DNA of 16,014 nucleotides from Desulfobulbaceae bacterium. GTDB lineage: Bacteria > Desulfobacterota > Desulfobulbia > Desulfobulbales > Desulfobulbaceae. This document shows, in pieces, positions 14,104-16,014 of this stretch. Location: positions 1-16,014 of the forward strand of contig JALVAI010000490.1 of the NCBI GenBank assembly GCA_027011235.1, in the 5' to 3' direction. A program made the translations under genes and the position numbers. Under the pieces are notes generated by a model, which saw only the letters and a program-made list of their open reading frames with translations, was not told the DNA's origin and made no database searches. Numbering within the stretch: position 1 is the first letter of the stretch; each line of letters opens with the position of its first letter.

Positions 14104-14154
14104 GACCAACATTTTTCCCGATCTTGTCGGGTGGTTGAATAAAGAGAATAGAAA

Positions 14155-16014
14155 GTGGCTGGAGGAGGATCGTTATCCAAACTGCGTAATATCGGCATCA
14201 TGGCCCATATTGACGCAGGTAAAACTACGACTACCGAGCGTATTCTCTTTTATACCGGCAGATCGCACAAGATCGGCGAGGTCCATGACGGAACAGCCAT
14301 CATGGACTGGATGGAACAGGAACAGGAGCGGGGCATAACCATTACCTCCGCGGCAACGACCTGTACCTGGCAGGGATACACAATAAATATAATTGATACC
14401 CCCGGTCATGTTGACTTCACCGTGGAGGTGGAGCGATGCCTGCGGGTGTTGGATGGAGTTGTTGCTGTTTTTTGCGCGGTTGGCGGTGTTGAGCCCCAAT
14501 CCGAAACAGTGTGGCGTCAGGCGGATCATTACCATATTCCGCGGATCGCATTTATCAACAAGATGGACCGGATCGGTGCTGATTTTGATAAATGTTTGAC
14601 CGAGATAAAAGATCGTCTCGGCGCCAACCCCATAGCAGTAACACTGCCGGTCGGCAGTGAGGATACCTTTTCCGGGGTCATTGATCTGATCAGGCAGCGG
14701 TTGTTGCGCTTTGATGAACAGACACAGGGCCTGGAGGTAACAGAAGAGGTAATCCCCGACGATTTACACGCAGAATCATCGGCCGCACGGATGGCGCTCC
14801 TCGAGAAGTTGGCCGACTTCGATGAGGGGGTCATGGAAAAATACTTGGATGATCAAGAGATCGCTCCCGGTGAGTTGTATGAAGCGTTGCGTAAGGCAAC
14901 GTTGTCAATGGAACTGGTACCGGTCCTCTGTGGCTCCGCCTTTAAGAATAAAGGGGTGCAGCCACTGTTGGATGCCATATGCAGGTACCTGCCCTCACCC
15001 GTTGATGTTCCCCCGGTAGAGGGGACGGATAAGAACGGTGCGCCGCTTATCCGCAAGCCTGAGAGGAGTGAAAAGTTCTGTGGCCTTGTTTTTAAGCTGC
15101 AGTCCGATCCTTTTGTCGGCAACTTGTCATTTATCAGGGTCTATTCCGGAACCCTGAAAGTCGGTGACAAGGTGTTCAATCCGTTGAAACGGAAAAAGGA
15201 AAAGATCTCGAAACTTATAAAATTGCATGCCAACAAGCGCGAAGAGGTCGATACCATTGGGCCTGGCGATATTGGCGCTATTGTTGGCCTGAAGTTTACC
15301 ACCACAGGTGACACCCTGTGTGCTGCCGGTGATTTCATTGTCCTTGAGGCAATGGATTTTCCGGAGCCGGTCATTGGCGTGGCCATTGAGGCCAAGACAA
15401 AGGCCGATGAGGGAAAGCTGGCGGAGAGCCTTGATAAAATCGTCAAGGAAGACCCAAGCTTTCGCGTATCCGTTGACGAGGACAGCGGTCAGACCATAAT
15501 TTCAGGGATGGGTGAACTGCATCTTGAAATTATAACCGACCGACTGATACGCGAATTTAAGGTCAATGCCAATGTGGGCAAACCGCAGGTTTCCTATCGG
15601 GAAACCCTGACCATCAAGGCCACCGGTGAGGGGCGTTTTGAGACCCAGGGCACCGGCAAAGAACAGTATGGCCATGTGGTTATCGAGCTTGAACCTGTTG
15701 ATCGCGGTACAGGGATACTGTTTGAAAGTGCGGTCAGGGACGAGCAGATACCGGCGGAATTTATTGCGGCCATAGAAAAGGGGGTGCGGGACAGCCTGGA
15801 CTCTGGTCCGTTGATCGGCTATCCGGTACTCGATGTCAGGGCAAGGCTGGTGGGCGGATCCTATGACGAGGAGCGCTCAACCGAAATGGCTTTTGGCGTG
15901 GCCGCTACCATTGCCTGCAGAAAGGCTGCCAGCGACGGCAAGCCTATTCTGCTGGAGCCGGTTATGGCTCTGGAGGTCATCACCCCCGAGGATTACCTTG
16001 GAGAGGTAATCAAT
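14155..16014 (+). CDS. fusA: Elongation factor G, divergent domain IV (3' truncated by window)
   Basis: The first 620 codons of an EF-G; about 70-80 residues are missing at the 3' end compared with the usual 690-705. EF-G drives tRNA-mRNA translocation and, with RRF, ribosome recycling. The GTPase core is complete: AHIDAGKT (17-24), RGITIT (59-64), DTPGH (81-85), NKMD (135-138) and a GSA motif. Domains II and III are standard (HANKREE, GQTIISGMGELHLEI). Domain IV is unusual: the loop normally reading GGRGQYGHV is TGKEQYGHV (500-508), and the tip loop normally GSYHxVDSSE is GSYDEERSTE (568-577). GTG 14155 is the only usable start: TAG lies in frame two codons upstream. A recycling- or translocation-specialised paralogue (spdEFG or EFG II type) is a serious alternative to canonical EF-G. 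Confidence 0.93.
   Translation, partial: MAGGGSLSKLRNIGIMAHIDAGKTTTTERILFYTGRSHKIGEVHDGTAIMDWMEQEQERGITITSAATTCTWQGYTINIIDTPGHVDFTVEVERCLRVLDGVVAVFCAVGGVEPQSETVWRQADHYHIPRIAFINKMDRIGADFDKCLTEIKDRLGANPIAVTLPVGSEDTFSGVIDLIRQRLLRFDEQTQGLEVTEEVIPDDLHAESSAARMALLEKLADFDEGVMEKYLDDQEIAPGELYEALRKATLSMELVPVLCGSAFKNKGVQPLLDAICRYLPSPVDVPPVEGTDKNGAPLIRKPERSEKFCGLVFKLQSDPFVGNLSFIRVYSGTLKVGDKVFNPLKRKKEKISKLIKLHANKREEVDTIGPGDIGAIVGLKFTTTGDTLCAAGDFIVLEAMDFPEPVIGVAIEAKTKADEGKLAESLDKIVKEDPSFRVSVDEDSGQTIISGMGELHLEIITDRLIREFKVNANVGKPQVSYRETLTIKATGEGRFETQGTGKEQYGHVVIELEPVDRGTGILFESAVRDEQIPAEFIAAIEKGVRDSLDSGPLIGYPVLDVRARLVGGSYDEERSTEMAFGVAATIACRKAASDGKPILLEPVMALEVITPEDYLGEVIN
14161..14169 (+). promoter_or_regulatory. 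Shine-Dalgarno-like run inside the fusA start region
   Basis: GGAGGAGGA lies in frame directly after GTG GCT of fusA and codes Gly-Gly-Gly. It is the best Shine-Dalgarno match near the gene, but it lies downstream of the only canonical start codon; upstream there is just AGAGAATAGAAA. The next in-frame codons are TCG TTA TCC AAA, with no ATG, GTG or TTG before the conserved KLRNIG segment. Confidence 0.5.

Noticed and set aside
1..16014. Mobile elements, CRISPR arrays, defence or toxin genes, rRNA
   Set aside because: No transposase, repeat-spacer array, terminal inverted repeats or rRNA sequence is visible; the gene order is the standard housekeeping one throughout.

Overview
The window is an uninterrupted core translation/transcription locus, with every gene on the + strand: the 3' end of tuf, then rpmG, tRNA-Trp(CCA), secE, nusG, rplK, rplA, rplJ, rplL, rpoB, rpoC, rpsL, rpsG and a 3'-truncated fusA. 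The order and the protein sequences indicate a bacterium. The E. coli-like RpoB/RpoC architecture (including the long C-terminal RpoC insertion), a zinc-ribbon L33, a tRNA-Trp between rpmG and secE, and the character of EF-G suggest a deltaproteobacterial lineage (Desulfobacterota, possibly a Desulfobulbus/Desulfocapsa relative). That placement is inference; no search was run.

Layout. Positions 1-217 hold the tuf end and a clear intrinsic terminator. Positions 235-1640 hold rpmG, tRNA-Trp, secE and nusG, giving L33, the Trp tRNA, a Sec translocon subunit and the NusG elongation factor. Positions 1641-3049 are the L11-L1 unit, preceded by a near-consensus promoter with an unusual palindromic spacer. 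Positions 3050-4409 are the L10-L7/L12 unit, whose 424-nt leader contains a recognisable L10 autoregulatory leader fold. Positions 4410-4622 are the rplL-rpoB spacer with a perfect 13-bp hairpin. Positions 4623-12956 are rpoB and rpoC. A strong sigma70-type promoter lies within 10-40 bp of the rpoC stop and leads into the str operon, rpsL-rpsG-fusA, which runs off the window.

The products work together: L1/L11/L10/L12 form the GTPase-stimulating stalks, EF-Tu and EF-G act on those stalks, S12 and S7 lie at the decoding and tRNA/mRNA exit regions, and RpoB/RpoC with NusG form the elongating polymerase coupled to the ribosome.

This is mostly ordinary housekeeping sequence. I see no mobile element, CRISPR array, toxin system or novel operon. 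The most interesting items are (1) the str-operon EF-G, whose GTPase core is intact but whose domain IV tip departs from the canonical sequence, including Asp in place of the conserved tip histidine, (2) the odd fusA start, where a Shine-Dalgarno-like run lies just inside the reading frame, and (3) several strong unexplained inverted repeats in the spacers.
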